Below the pieces are notes generated by a model, which was given only the letters and a program-made list of their open reading frames with translations, was not told where the DNA came from and did not search any database. Of a stretch of DNA of 64,000 nt, positions 33,758 to 42,060 are shown piece by piece (position 1 is the stretch's first letter; the number at the start of each line of letters is the position of its first letter). This DNA is from an uncultured Collinsella sp. (GTDB taxonomy: Bacteria > Actinomycetota > Coriobacteriia > Coriobacteriales > Coriobacteriaceae), in assembly GCA_900541725.1 (NCBI GenBank), contig UQLB01000009.1:10192-74191 (forward strand). The letters run 5' to 3'. A program made the translations under genes and the position numbers.

Positions 33758-35092
33758 CCATTCAGCGATGTCGATCATTCTTTCGAGGCGCCACGTTAGC
33801 GCCTCTTTTAGATATGGCAGCCTTGCCGTGAGCGCGTCGTTTCTGGAAAGAATCTCGATTGCCTCGTCAACGAAGCCTTCGAGTTTGTCGCAGTCAAACC
33901 AGCCCATGTCCTCGACGAGCAACATTTGTTTGGCGGGGCTTGAATGAAATTGTGCGCTGGTAAAACTGTGCTCTCCCGCCCTAAGCTCCTCTAGTGATAT
34001 GTTGCACCAGAGCGATGAGCCCGAATCGAAGATGGGGGCAGGTCTGCAAGCTTGCGTGTTTACGTTTCGCACGAGGCCGAAGTTGCGCCAATGACGATCG
34101 TAGTTGGCAATGATGTCGTCACATACGATCATGCGGTCAAGGGCATCCTTGACGCCTGTCACCCCGAGCTCCTCGCAGTTTGCTACATATCGCTCGTAGT
34201 CGGTTAGCCGTTCATCTGCGTTTGCGTGCTGGTTTACATAGAACGCAGGGACATACTCTTCTTCATCAGTTAAGAAGACATCGCATGTGCTCAGGGCGGA
34301 AGTGCCCGTGCCCTCGAGCGAGTAAGGCACATAATCGCAGGCGTTTAGGATGCGACGGTGGAGCGCGGTCGCCACCAGCTCGTTATAAGGTTCCTGGTCC
34401 AGGTGCGCTCCTGCCTTATGCAGAATTCGACGTTCGCCCTCGCACGTCCAGTACTTTTGAAGATTGCCGTCCGAGGTGTTATCGGGCTTTGCGGCAGCCG
34501 CTTTTCCCTCTGGGGCAAAGGGTGCAATGGACAGCGAGACGTCATCAAAGGCGTTATTGAAGAAGTTGATATCCTCCCAGGTGAGACCGGAACCTTGGGG
34601 CCTAATCCAATACTGGTCGGATAAGGAGAGGCCGAGATTTCGCTGGACGAGTTCATCGGGAACATCGACTGCGGCTTCTGCAAGCAGGGAGGCTAGCCCA
34701 ATGCGTGCGAGCGGGATACCGCGGCCACGCCACCAAGTGCGGAAAGAGTCGAGCGATATGGGGCTATTAGGGCCAAATACTCCAATAGGGGCGTGGGCGT
34801 AATCGATGTCGGCGCCGATATGGGTAAAGTCTTTTCGCGATGTGCTGTAGACCAGCTGAGCGACTTCGTGCGTGCGATTCATGAGGGTGAACGCGATCTC
34901 GCTCTTACCGTGGCCGCGGCGGGGACGTCCCCCCGTTTTGGTCACGGAACGGAGTCGCGTGTCGACGCTGTCTTTGTCGATGAGCCATACACCAGAAGCC
35001 TTGCGGGCATCAAGTGCTCCGTTTTTTATGAGCTCCTGCACCCTGCGCGGAGTGATGCCGAGCAGCTCGGCGGCTTCTTTGGTAGTAAGCAT
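33752..35092 (-). CDS. HTH plus HipA-like kinase domain protein (single-gene)
   Basis: A 446-residue protein. Residues 1-50 are an excisionase/MerR-like helix-turn-helix (LTTKEAAELLGITPRRVQELIKNGAL). The rest resembles the HipA kinase fold: SDGNLQKYW (207-215) in the glycine-loop position, YDRHWRNF with Asp332 and Asn337, and APIFDSGS with Asp356. These match the D-x4-N and metal Asp of HipA. DNA binding and kinase thus sit in one chain and no separate antitoxin is present. The ATG at 35092 begins the HTH; a start 14 codons earlier (35134) is possible. The gene interrupts a conserved housekeeping cluster and has AT-rich flanks, suggesting transfer. Confidence 0.72.
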   Translation of the reverse strand: MLTTKEAAELLGITPRRVQELIKNGALDARKASGVWLIDKDSVDTRLRSVTKTGGRPRRGHGKSEIAFTLMNRTHEVAQLVYSTSRKDFTHIGADIDYAHAPIGVFGPNSPISLDSFRTWWRGRGIPLARIGLASLLAEAAVDVPDELVQRNLGLSLSDQYWIRPQGSGLTWEDINFFNNAFDDVSLSIAPFAPEGKAAAAKPDNTSDGNLQKYWTCEGERRILHKAGAHLDQEPYNELVATALHRRILNACDYVPYSLEGTGTSALSTCDVFLTDEEEYVPAFYVNQHANADERLTDYERYVANCEELGVTGVKDALDRMIVCDDIIANYDRHWRNFGLVRNVNTQACRPAPIFDSGSSLWCNISLEELRAGEHSFTSAQFHSSPAKQMLLVEDMGWFDCDKLEGFVDEAIEILSRNDALTARLPYLKEALTWRLERMIDIAEWS

Positions 35093-35112
35093 CGCGAAAC
35101 CCTTCGCCAGAA

Positions 35113-35170
35113 CGAATAGTTTTATATATAGCAATTGTAATTAAAACTATTCGTTTTAGCGAATAGTTTT
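35113..35170. promoter_or_regulatory. Operator array of the HTH-HipA-like gene
   Basis: Three copies of an 11-base half site: CGAATAGTTTT (35113-35123), AAAACTATTCG (35143-35153, inverted) and CGAATAGTTTT (35160-35170). The last two form a perfect palindrome with a 6-base spacer. A TATATA/TATAAA -10-like run (minus strand) lies between the first and second. Autoregulation by the HTH domain is likely. Confidence 0.68.
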
Positions 35171-35254
35171 GAGATGTGGTCGGGTGAAGGGCCTGTTGCG
35201 CCCCGTCCTCATTTCCTTTATTCTTAACTGGCTTCGCGCGAAAGCGCCAAGTGT

Positions 35255-35329
35255 GCCAGTGTGGCGCAACGGTAGCGCAACTGATTTGTAATCAGTGGGT
35301 TGCAGGTTCGATTCCTGTCACTGGCTCCA
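35255..35329 (+). tRNA. tRNA-Thr (anticodon UGU)
   Basis: A 75-base cloverleaf. Acceptor GCCAGTG pairs with CACTGGC, anticodon arm CTGAT-TTGTAAT-CAG carries TGT, T arm GCAGG-TTCGATT-CCTGT and CCA is encoded. Confidence 0.93.
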
Positions 35330-35338
35330 TGAGAGTTT

Positions 35339-35376
35339 CGGGCTCTGTCTCCAATTGGGACAGGGCCCGTTTCTAT
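35339..35376 (+). terminator. Terminator after tRNA-Thr
   Basis: CGGGCTCTGTC pairs with GGACAGGGCCCG with one bulge, followed by TTTCTAT. Confidence 0.75.
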
Positions 35377-35442
35377 TAGGTGGTGCGCCATCGGGTTAGC
35401 GCCCATCCCGTTTTTGGTTTGTCTCGTCCTCCAGTTTGTCTA

Positions 35443-35569
35443 AATCTGTAACACCAAGACCGATACTAGGCATCTAACTGTTACAGATTGAGATGAAACT
35501 TAGGGTGTTTTAGGAATATCTTGATCTGTAACATGTAGAAGCGGAATAGGCCTCTTGCTGTTACAGATC
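35443..35569. repeat. Tandem pair of CTGTAACA palindromes
   Basis: Copy 1: AATCTGTAACA (35443-35453) and TGTTACAGATT (35479-35489). Copy 2: GATCTGTAACA (35523-35533) and TGTTACAGATC (35559-35569). In both copies the arms start 36 bases apart with 25 unlike bases between them, so the geometry is kept while the loop drifts. Confidence 0.65.
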
Positions 35570-35725
35570 GAGACAAGGGCGGGTGCGGACCTGGATGTCC
35601 TGCTCGAGCGTGGATTTCTGGACACGCGAGCGAAGAAAATCTCCCGACCGGAGAACGAGCGTGGATAATTAACTTGGATAGGGAGCTAAGGTAAACACCG
35701 ATTGTCTATCGACGGCTTTAGAAAC
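35570..35725. other. Intergenic stretch with GAGCGTGGAT fragments
   Basis: Degenerate copies of GAGCGTGGAT (near 35604 and 35658) and AATCTCCC echo the palindrome at 39706. No gene is visible. Confidence 0.35.
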
Positions 35726-35760
35726 AACGACCCCGATTTCATTGTGGAATCGGGGTCGTT
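35726..35760 (-). terminator. Terminator downstream of the PTS gene
   Basis: AACGACCCCGATT (35726-35738) pairs with AATCGGGGTCGTT (35748-35760), a perfect 13-pair stem. Read on the minus strand it ends GTTGTTTCT. It closes the bglA-PTS operon. Confidence 0.75.
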
Positions 35761-35861
35761 TGTGCCTCAGGAATCCGAATGGATTAATCGAGCTCCTAAG
35801 GGACTTCTTGGGTTCTTGCTAATGGTCTGCCGAGGATGTCCCCAATGCAAACAGCGGGCAT

Positions 35862-37262
35862 CTACTCAATATAGCTGGGGTTCTTCTTGATGATTACGCG
35901 TGCAGCGATGAAAGAGACGACGATGGCGATGGCGGCGACGACACATGCCAGCACGAAGTTGCCCATGGATCCGTCGGGAGCGATAAAGATGAGCGCCGAA
36001 AGAAGGCCGGGACATGCTCCAGCAACATACTCCTTCAGAACAAAGATGCCTGCAGGGAGTCCAGCGCAGAGCGCGCCGATTGCCGTGCCGACAAGCAGGC
36101 GGGGACGCTCGATGAGGCAACCGTAGAACGCGGGCTCGGTTACGCCACAGAGTGCGGTGACGGCAACCGTGGTGACCATACCCCTCTTCTCCTTGTTTCC
36201 CTTCATGGCAGTTGCCAGGGCGAGGCTCGTGCCGCCAATGCAGAGGTTCGAGATGAATCCAAAGATAATGGGTGCCCAACCGAGCTGCGCCAGGCTCGTA
36301 ACTTCGATTGCGATGTAAGCCTTATCGAGACCGAGCATGACGAAATAGGGGTTAAGGGCTGCCAGGATCGGAGTAGCGATAAATGCCACGTTGTCCATAA
36401 GCCACGTGACGGCATCGCTCAGCGCGTAGCCCATCATGCTGCCAGCGGGGCCAAGGATAATCAGCTCGACGGGCACGACGATGACCATGGTGAGCAGCGG
36501 CTTCAAGAACAGTTTGGTAACGTCGGGAATGATCTTCTGAAGTCCGCGATCGACAAAGTACATGAACACGACGCCCAGTACGATGGGTACTACCGTGCTC
36601 GAGTAGTCGTTCGTCGGGATGGGAATTCCAAGAAAGTCGAGGCCCTCGGCGCCGCTAATGGACGAGCTGATCATGATTGCGCCCAGCAATGCGCCCATGA
36701 TGGGCTGCATCTTCATGACGGCGGCGAGCTGGTAGCCAAGATAAACGGGCAGGAAGCTAAACGAAGCGCTGAAAATCGCCAGCAGGACCTGGGCGGTTCC
36801 GCTATCGGTGCTCAATCCGCAATAATTGACCAAGAGATTCTTGATCGAAAGAATGAGTCCGCCAACGATGAGTGCCGGAACGATGGGCATGAATACCTGT
36901 GCGGAGACGTTTCCGAATTTCTCGATCAAACCCATGGCGGTGTTGCCGCTTTTGATGCTCTCTGCAAGGTCTTTGGCGGTTTGGGCATCGTCGGCAACTG
37001 TGCCGCCGCCGACTTCGATTCCCGTGAAGTCAAGGAAGTCGTTGTAAGCTTCGGTGACGTTGGGGCCGATGATTACCTGAAGCTGCCCTCCGCTGACAAC
37101 TGCCCCGAGCGCCTGGTCTGCCGACTTGGCGAGTTGGAGGTCGATAATCGAGGTGTCTCGTGCATCGATGCGAAGACGCGTTGCACAATGAGTTACCGAT
37201 GAAATGTTTTCTTTGCCGCCAACAGCTTTTAGGACTGTTTCGGACATTGCCTGGTATTTCAT
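35862..37262 (-). CDS. PTS beta-glucoside transporter subunit IIBC
   Basis: Imports and phosphorylates beta-glucosides. The 466-residue protein has an N-terminal EIIB domain with the phospho-cysteine Cys26 in SVTHCATRLRI. A multi-helix EIIC domain follows (about 105-460) with the conserved GVTEPAFYG loop. There is no EIIA domain, unlike BglF, so phosphate must come from another protein; the EIIA at 55978 is a candidate. It follows the 6-phospho-beta-glucosidase by 9 bases, which supports a beta-glucoside substrate. The ribosome site is AGGAGAAAGAG. Confidence 0.88.
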   Translation of the reverse strand: MKYQAMSETVLKAVGGKENISSVTHCATRLRIDARDTSIIDLQLAKSADQALGAVVSGGQLQVIIGPNVTEAYNDFLDFTGIEVGGGTVADDAQTAKDLAESIKSGNTAMGLIEKFGNVSAQVFMPIVPALIVGGLILSIKNLLVNYCGLSTDSGTAQVLLAIFSASFSFLPVYLGYQLAAVMKMQPIMGALLGAIMISSSISGAEGLDFLGIPIPTNDYSSTVVPIVLGVVFMYFVDRGLQKIIPDVTKLFLKPLLTMVIVVPVELIILGPAGSMMGYALSDAVTWLMDNVAFIATPILAALNPYFVMLGLDKAYIAIEVTSLAQLGWAPIIFGFISNLCIGGTSLALATAMKGNKEKRGMVTTVAVTALCGVTEPAFYGCLIERPRLLVGTAIGALCAGLPAGIFVLKEYVAGACPGLLSALIFIAPDGSMGNFVLACVVAAIAIVVSFIAARVIIKKNPSYIE

Positions 37263-37271
37263 CTCTTTCTC

Positions 37272-38690
37272 CTAACCTTCCTGCTCCTGATACTTCGAGA
37301 TAAGGTCTCGGTACCAATACCAGCTCTTTTTGGGGGTGCGCTCCAAATTGTGCTCGAAGTCGATATGGACAAGTCCGTATCGTTTTTCGTAGCCGTTGAT
37401 CCAGCTATACAGATCCATCGTCGACCAGAGGTAGTAGCCCTCAACGCGCGCGCCGTCGCGCTTAGCCCTCATCATGTGCTCGATGAACTGCCCCAGAAGC
37501 TCGATGCGGTCATCATCGTGGATCATTCCGTCTGCGTCTGGTTGCTCATAGGCGCCATGCCCGTTCTCCGTAATAAAGATGCGGGGCGCGTCATAGCGCT
37601 CGTGGATATCCATGATGGTTGAATACATGCAACTTGGGAGTATTTCGCGGCCCCATTTATTGCGGGGAACATTGCTGTCGCGGGCGCTTTCAAACAAGGG
37701 CGCAATGCATTTTCCTTCGACCTTTTTGCTCGAACTGCCCTTATTGTTCGCCGAAACGGCAAGCTCTCCACCATGCCAGTCGGTTACATACTCTCGGCAA
37801 TACACGTTGAGTCCAATAAAATCGACTTTACCGTCTCTGAATTCTTCTACGTCATTTGGGGATCGATAAAGCGAGACGCCAAGTTTTTCAAGGATTTCGT
37901 CCATTTCTGGCGGCAGTTGACCCTGAAGCGCTGGTGCCAGAATCATGCGATTGGCGAAAAAGTCTGCGTATCGAAATACGTCATCGGGGTGCTCGGTTGC
38001 CGGGTCGAGTTCGACAACGCCGCCATCGTGGACGGCACCGATGATACCGTCGTAGCCCATTTGACGATATGCACGGACTGCAAGTGCGCTTGCGCGCATC
38101 AGGTTGTACTGAAACTGCATGTAGGACCGAACGTCGAGCGATCGATTGGGGGGATAGTTGCCCAGCATGTTTACGCAGTAGCTGTAGAAATGCGGCTCGT
38201 TAACGGTGGCCCAGATTTTGACACGGTCTGCAAAGCGCTCAAAGCAAATTTTGGCGTAATTGCAGAACCACTCTGCCATGTCGTTGTTCAGCCATCCGCC
38301 TTTACAGGCAAGCGCGTAGGGCAGATCGTAATGGAACAGCGTGACGTTGGGCTCTATGCCATTTTCGAGACAGCAATCGATGACTCGATTGTAAAAATCG
38401 ATACCCTGTTCATTCACTTCGCCGATACCCGTTGGGATGATTCGGCTCCATGAAATAGAGAAGCGATAAGTATTCTGTCCGCCTTCTTTCATCATGCGGA
38501 TATCTTCTTCGTAGCGATGGTAGAAGTCGCACGACACGTCGCCGTCAACATGGTTGATGTTCTTATTGCTCGTGTGGCTAAAGAAATCCCACTCGCCAAG
38601 GCCTTTGCCATCCTCATTCCAGGCGCCCTCGCACTGATAAGACGCCGTGGCGGAACCCCAGAGAAACGGCATGTTGTTCTCGTTGCCCAT
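37272..38690 (-). CDS. 6-phospho-beta-glucosidase (GH1)
   Basis: Hydrolyses phosphorylated beta-glucosides delivered by the PTS. The 472-residue GH1 enzyme carries the acid/base Glu165 in TVNEPH and the nucleophile Glu375 in ITENGHG. The N-terminal FLWGSATASYQCEGAWNEDGKG is the family signature. The ATG at 38690 is chosen for AAAGGGGATTC before it; an ATG six codons earlier is weaker. First gene of a two-gene operon, divergent from the rpiR-type regulator. Confidence 0.92.
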   Translation of the reverse strand: MGNENNMPFLWGSATASYQCEGAWNEDGKGLGEWDFFSHTSNKNINHVDGDVSCDFYHRYEEDIRMMKEGGQNTYRFSISWSRIIPTGIGEVNEQGIDFYNRVIDCCLENGIEPNVTLFHYDLPYALACKGGWLNNDMAEWFCNYAKICFERFADRVKIWATVNEPHFYSYCVNMLGNYPPNRSLDVRSYMQFQYNLMRASALAVRAYRQMGYDGIIGAVHDGGVVELDPATEHPDDVFRYADFFANRMILAPALQGQLPPEMDEILEKLGVSLYRSPNDVEEFRDGKVDFIGLNVYCREYVTDWHGGELAVSANNKGSSSKKVEGKCIAPLFESARDSNVPRNKWGREILPSCMYSTIMDIHERYDAPRIFITENGHGAYEQPDADGMIHDDDRIELLGQFIEHMMRAKRDGARVEGYYLWSTMDLYSWINGYEKRYGLVHIDFEHNLERTPKKSWYWYRDLISKYQEQEG

Positions 38691-38757
38691 GAATCCCCTT
38701 TCCATCATTCAACACGGTGGATACGTGTGGTGGAATTACGATTAAGATGACGTCAAC

Positions 38758-38810
38758 TGATTTGAATCATAGGAGAACGACCAAAGCTGTTTGATTCAAT
38801 AAATGAATCA
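38758..38810. promoter_or_regulatory. Divergent operator region bglA / rpiR
   Basis: Two palindromes share the TGAATCA core: TGATTTGAATCA (38758-38769) and TGATTCA-N5-TGAATCA (38792-38810). They lie in the space between the divergent operon and regulator, as expected for sites bound by the RpiR-type protein. The second covers the ATG at 38803. Confidence 0.62.
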
Positions 38811-39675
38811 TGATTTCGATGAGGGCGGAAAGAGGGCTCACGTGAATATCAATGACTTCGATGTACTCAATCGCATTAGCTTCATCATTAACAGCGAGTC
38901 TGGGTCAAACGATGCCGCCATCGCTCGACATCTCATCGCTCACCTTAGGCGTTCGAGCGAAATCAATGTTGCCGCGATAACCCGCGATGCATTCGTGACC
39001 CGTTCCGCTGTTCGTCGTTTTTGCAATCGATTGGGCTACCAGTCTCTTAGCGATTTGAAAGAGTCATTTACTCAATCAGTCTTTCCAAGCGACCTAAGCC
39101 ATCGAGAGGAGGAATTTGGCTACGAGGAGTACAGGGCAGAGCTCGATGTGCGCATGATCGAGATGTTCGCTGAGGTTGAAAGCGGCGTGTCCGATATCGT
39201 TATCAAGCACCTTGCCGACGAAATTGAGGGCCATAAAAACGTCGAGATCTGGTGCACTAATAATGTGAGCGCCAATCTCGTACGATTTCAGCAGGAAATG
39301 TTCTATGCGGGCAAGATAGTTCGTATGGTTGCCGGCGCTAATGTCGCGGAATTGAAAAACGTTGAGGACGCTTCGCAGTCATTGATAATTCTCGTATCGG
39401 TCTCAGGGCTATTTGCGTCACAGGCGCGTGAGTATCTTGATTGCCGTTCGGGCAGGAAGATTCTAATTACGGCGTTTAGCAATGATGACAACGCGAGGTC
39501 TTTTGACCGTGTATATCGTCTTGGTAATGCGGGAAACGGAATTGACGGACTCGGCGTTTATTCGAAATACGCCATGACTTATTTCTTCGACCTTCTTTCG
39601 TCGTGTTACTTGAGTCGCTACCCCTGCACCAAGGGAGAGCCGCTCTATGGATCTACTTTGGCCTGGCCCGAGTAG
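38803..39675 (+). CDS. RpiR/MurR-family transcriptional regulator
   Basis: A 290-residue regulator. Residues about 15-90 are an RpiR-type helix-turn-helix (SNDAAIARHLIAHL ... TRDAFVTRSAVRRFCNRLGYQSLSDLKES). A SIS-like sugar-phosphate-binding domain follows (about 120-270, with IILVSVSGLFASQAREYL). It presumably senses a phosphosugar and controls the adjacent PTS/bglA genes. The ATG at 38803 lacks a nearby ribosome site. A GTG at 38842 (codon 14) has AAAGAGG six bases before it and leaves the palindrome in the leader, so it may be the true start. Confidence 0.8.
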   Translation: MNHDFDEGGKRAHVNINDFDVLNRISFIINSESGSNDAAIARHLIAHLRRSSEINVAAITRDAFVTRSAVRRFCNRLGYQSLSDLKESFTQSVFPSDLSHREEEFGYEEYRAELDVRMIEMFAEVESGVSDIVIKHLADEIEGHKNVEIWCTNNVSANLVRFQQEMFYAGKIVRMVAGANVAELKNVEDASQSLIILVSVSGLFASQAREYLDCRSGRKILITAFSNDDNARSFDRVYRLGNAGNGIDGLGVYSKYAMTYFFDLLSSCYLSRYPCTKGEPLYGSTLAWPE

Positions 39676-39705
39676 TTGCACTCTATAGTTCTCCCGCTAA
39701 GTGAA

Positions 39706-39771
39706 TGAGCGTGGATAATCTCCCATTTTGGCCACAAAGCCAGGCTAAAAGCGGGAGATTATCCACGCTCA
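39706..39771. repeat. 19-bp perfect inverted repeat (GAGCGTGGATAATCTCCC type)
   Basis: Arms 39706-39724 and 39753-39771 are exact complements with a 28-base loop. A third decayed arm (GGGAGAAAATCCACTCTCA) follows at about 39781. Related fragments lie at 35604-35670. The rest of 39790-39990 shows only the short palindrome CCTATATATAGG and no gene. Confidence 0.65.
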
Positions 39772-39991
39772 ATTTCAAAAGGGAGAAAATCCACTCTCAC
39801 GACCTATATATAGGTACGAATAAGCCAATCGCCAAGACGCTGCAAAGCACGTTCACTCCACTACGCCAAAGTGTTCCCTCGGGAAATGTCACCGCAATAT
39901 GCAAATTCACCGTCCTTCATATCCAAACTCAGCAAAACGGCAGGTCAAAGCTATATGGATACGCCCGGAGCCGTGTATCTAGAGGTTTTCG

Positions 39992-40021
39992 TTGACAGCC
40001 CCCAAGGTGGCATCGTATTAT
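39992..40021 (+). promoter_or_regulatory. Strong promoter of the tRNA-tuf unit
   Basis: -35 TTGACA (39992-39997, perfect), an 18-base spacer and -10 TATTAT (40016-40021). It drives tRNA-Tyr, tRNA-Thr, tRNA-Met and probably tuf. Confidence 0.8.
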
Positions 40022-40083
40022 CTTCTTCGTTCGCGGGGGCGGCGGTCCAAAAGACCAAAGGACCTGCGGATACTTGAACGATT

Positions 40084-40165
40084 GGGAGTTTGCCCGAGTG
40101 GTTAATGGGGACGGGCTGTAAACCCGTTGGCTCTGCCTACATAGGTTCGAATCCTATAGCTCCCA
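40084..40165 (+). tRNA. tRNA-Tyr (anticodon GUA)
   Basis: A class II tRNA with a long variable arm. Acceptor GGGAGTT pairs with AGCTCCC, anticodon loop CTGTAAA carries GTA, T arm ATAGG-TTCGAAT-CCTAT. The gene is followed by CCC, so CCA is not encoded, unlike the other tRNAs here. Confidence 0.92.
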
Positions 40166-40175
40166 CCCGTCAAGT

Positions 40176-40251
40176 GCCTGTATAGCTCAGTCGGTAGAGC
40201 ACTTCGTTGGTAACGAAGAGGTCACCAGTTCAAGTCTGGTTGCAGGCTCCA
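40176..40251 (+). tRNA. tRNA-Thr (anticodon GGU)
   Basis: A 76-base cloverleaf. Acceptor GCCTGTA pairs with TGCAGGC (one G-U pair), anticodon arm CTTCG-TTGGTAA-CGAAG carries GGT, T arm CCAG-TTCAAGT-CTGG, CCA encoded. Confidence 0.93.
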
Positions 40252-40254
40252 TCC

Positions 40255-40331
40255 GGCGGTGTAGCTCAGTTGGTTAGAGCACACGGTTCATACCCGTGGC
40301 GTCACTGGTTCGAATCCAGTCACCGCTACCA
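40255..40331 (+). tRNA. tRNA-Met (elongator, anticodon CAU)
   Basis: A 77-base cloverleaf with anticodon arm CACGG-TTCATAC-CCGTG and T arm ACTGG-TTCGAAT-CCAGT, CCA encoded. The anticodon stem lacks the three G-C pairs of an initiator, so it is called elongator. The first acceptor pair is G-U. Confidence 0.88.
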
Positions 40332-40342
40332 TAGGTAACACG

Positions 40343-40374
40343 GTGGCTTCTCAATAATATGTTGAGAGGCCACT
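40343..40374 (+). promoter_or_regulatory. Leader hairpin before tuf
   Basis: GTGGC-CTCAA pairs with TTGAG-GCCAC across a short loop, followed by a second small stem GTCCC/GGGGAC. There is no T-run. It may mark the processing boundary between the tRNAs and the tuf mRNA. Confidence 0.45.
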
Positions 40375-40427
40375 ATGGTATAAAGGCAAAGTCCCGTCCG
40401 GGGACGACCTGTTTAGAGGAGGGCTTT

Positions 40428-41618
40428 ATGGCCAAAGAGAAGTTTGAGCGCACTAAGCCGCATGTTAACATCGGCACCATTGGTCACGTCGACCACGGCA
40501 AGACCACGCTGACCGCTGCCATCACCAAGGTTCTCTCCGAGACCGAGGGCTGCAAGGCTGACTTCACTGCGTTCGAGAACATCGACAAGGCTCCCGAGGA
40601 GCGCGAGCGCGGGATTACGATTTCCGTCTCCCACGTTGAGTACGAGACCGCTGCCCGTCACTACGCTCACGTTGACTGCCCGGGCCACGCTGACTACGTC
40701 AAGAACATGATCTCCGGTGCTGCTCAGATGGACGGCGCTATCTTGGTCATCGCCGCTACCGACGGCCCCATGGCTCAGACTCGCGAGCACATCCTGCTCG
40801 CCCGTCAGGTCGGCGTTCCCTACATCGTCGTCTTCTTGAACAAGTGCGACATGGTCGACGATGACGAGCTCATCGACCTCGTCGAGATGGAGACCCGTGA
40901 GCTCCTCTCCGAGTACGATTTCCCCGGCGACGACATCCCCGTCATCCGTGGTTCCGCTCTGGGCGCTCTCGAGGGCGACGCCAAGTGGATGGACGCTATC
41001 CGCGAGCTCATGAAGGCCGTCGACGAGTACATCCCGACGCCTGCTCGTAACAACGACCTCCCCTTCCTGATGGCCGTTGAGGACGTTATGACCATCTCTG
41101 GCCGTGGTACCGTTGCTACCGGCCGTGTCGAGCGCGGTGAGCTCAAGCTCAACGAGCCCGTCGAGATCGTCGGCATCAAGGATACCCAGAACACCGTCGT
41201 TACCGGTATCGAGATGTTCCGTAAGTCCATGGACTTCTGCGAGGCTGGCGACAACGTCGGTCTGCTGCTCCGCGGCATCAAGCGCGAGGACATCGAGCGC
41301 GGCCAGGTTCTCTGCAAGCCCGGTTCGGTTACCCCGCACACCAAGTTCACCGGTGAGATCTACGTTCTGACCAAGGAGGAGGGCGGCCGTCACACCCCGT
41401 TCTTCGATGGTTATCGTCCTCAGTTCTACTTCCGTACCACCGACGTTACCGGTACGGTCAAGCTCCCCGAGGGCACCGAGATGGCTATGCCTGGTGACCA
41501 CATCACCATCGAGGGCGACCTCATCCACCCGATCGCCATGGAGGAGGGCCTGCGCTTCGCTATCCGCGAGGGTGGCCACACCGTCGGTTCGGGCATCGTC
41601 TCCACGATCATTGAGTAA
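40428..41618 (+). CDS. tuf: Elongation factor Tu
   Basis: A GTPase that delivers aminoacyl-tRNA to the ribosome. The 396-residue protein has all G motifs: GHVDHGKTTL (G1), RGITI (G2), DCPGHADYVKNM (G3) and FLNKCDMVDD (G4). Beta-barrel domains II and III follow. The ATG at 40428 follows AGAGGAGGGCTTT. It lies behind three tRNA genes, and no fusA/rpsL/rpsG is adjacent, so this tuf is in the tufB-type tRNA setting. Confidence 0.97.
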   Translation: MAKEKFERTKPHVNIGTIGHVDHGKTTLTAAITKVLSETEGCKADFTAFENIDKAPEERERGITISVSHVEYETAARHYAHVDCPGHADYVKNMISGAAQMDGAILVIAATDGPMAQTREHILLARQVGVPYIVVFLNKCDMVDDDELIDLVEMETRELLSEYDFPGDDIPVIRGSALGALEGDAKWMDAIRELMKAVDEYIPTPARNNDLPFLMAVEDVMTISGRGTVATGRVERGELKLNEPVEIVGIKDTQNTVVTGIEMFRKSMDFCEAGDNVGLLLRGIKREDIERGQVLCKPGSVTPHTKFTGEIYVLTKEEGGRHTPFFDGYRPQFYFRTTDVTGTVKLPEGTEMAMPGDHITIEGDLIHPIAMEEGLRFAIREGGHTVGSGIVSTIIE

Positions 41619-41645
41619 ATTAGCTCTTTGATATAGCTGACTTAG

Positions 41646-41680
41646 AGAACCCGGCACTTATATGGGTGCCGGGTTCTTTT
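41646..41680 (+). terminator. Terminator after tuf
   Basis: GAACCCGGCAC pairs with GTGCCGGGTTC, followed by TTTTC. Confidence 0.88.
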
Positions 41681-41822
41681 CTGCAATGGATATTGAGCCG
41701 TTGCTGGTGTCGAGAGGATCGATAATGGTCCTGGATGCACCGTCGATTAGCTCTCGATGGCTTCATTGATGTGTTCCAAATATGAATGGATCCACCGAGA
41801 ACCAATTGACTCGAGGTTTTCA
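41681..41822. other. Intergenic stretch between tuf and rpmG
   Basis: No gene or repeat is recognised here apart from the promoter at its end. Confidence 0.3.
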
Positions 41823-41852
41823 TTGACAGCACTTACGTGGAGCTGATAAAGT
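41823..41852 (+). promoter_or_regulatory. Promoter of rpmG-tRNA-Trp-secE-nusG
   Basis: -35 TTGACA (41823-41828), 18-base spacer and -10 TAAAGT (41847-41852). Confidence 0.7.
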
Positions 41853-41897
41853 AACAACTCGTGCCCGTACGGGGCGGAAATGAAAGGTTCAGGATAC

Positions 41898-42047
41898 ATG
41901 CGTACTCTAGTTACTCTTGCGTGCACTGAGTGCAAGCGCCGCAACTATACGACCACCAAGAACAAGTCGACCATGCCTGATCGTATGGAGATCAAGAAGT
42001 ATTGCCCCTGGTGCCGTCACCACACGCTGCACAAAGAGACTCGCTAG
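41898..42047 (+). CDS. rpmG: 50S ribosomal protein L33
   Basis: A 49-residue zinc-ribbon ribosomal protein reading MRTLVTLACTECKRRNYTTT and ending in HHTLHKETR. Four cysteines (CTEC and CPWC) are kept, so this is the zinc-binding form of L33. The ATG follows AAAGGTTCAGGATAC. L33 before secE-nusG is the normal order in Gram-positives. Confidence 0.95.
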   Translation: MRTLVTLACTECKRRNYTTTKNKSTMPDRMEIKKYCPWCRHHTLHKETR

Positions 42048-42060
42048 TCTCTAGTCACAT

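Noticed and set aside
35862..38690. Transposon carrying the PTS/bgl genes
   Set aside because: No transposase, terminal inverted repeats or target duplications were found. The palindromes nearby are not at matching ends.
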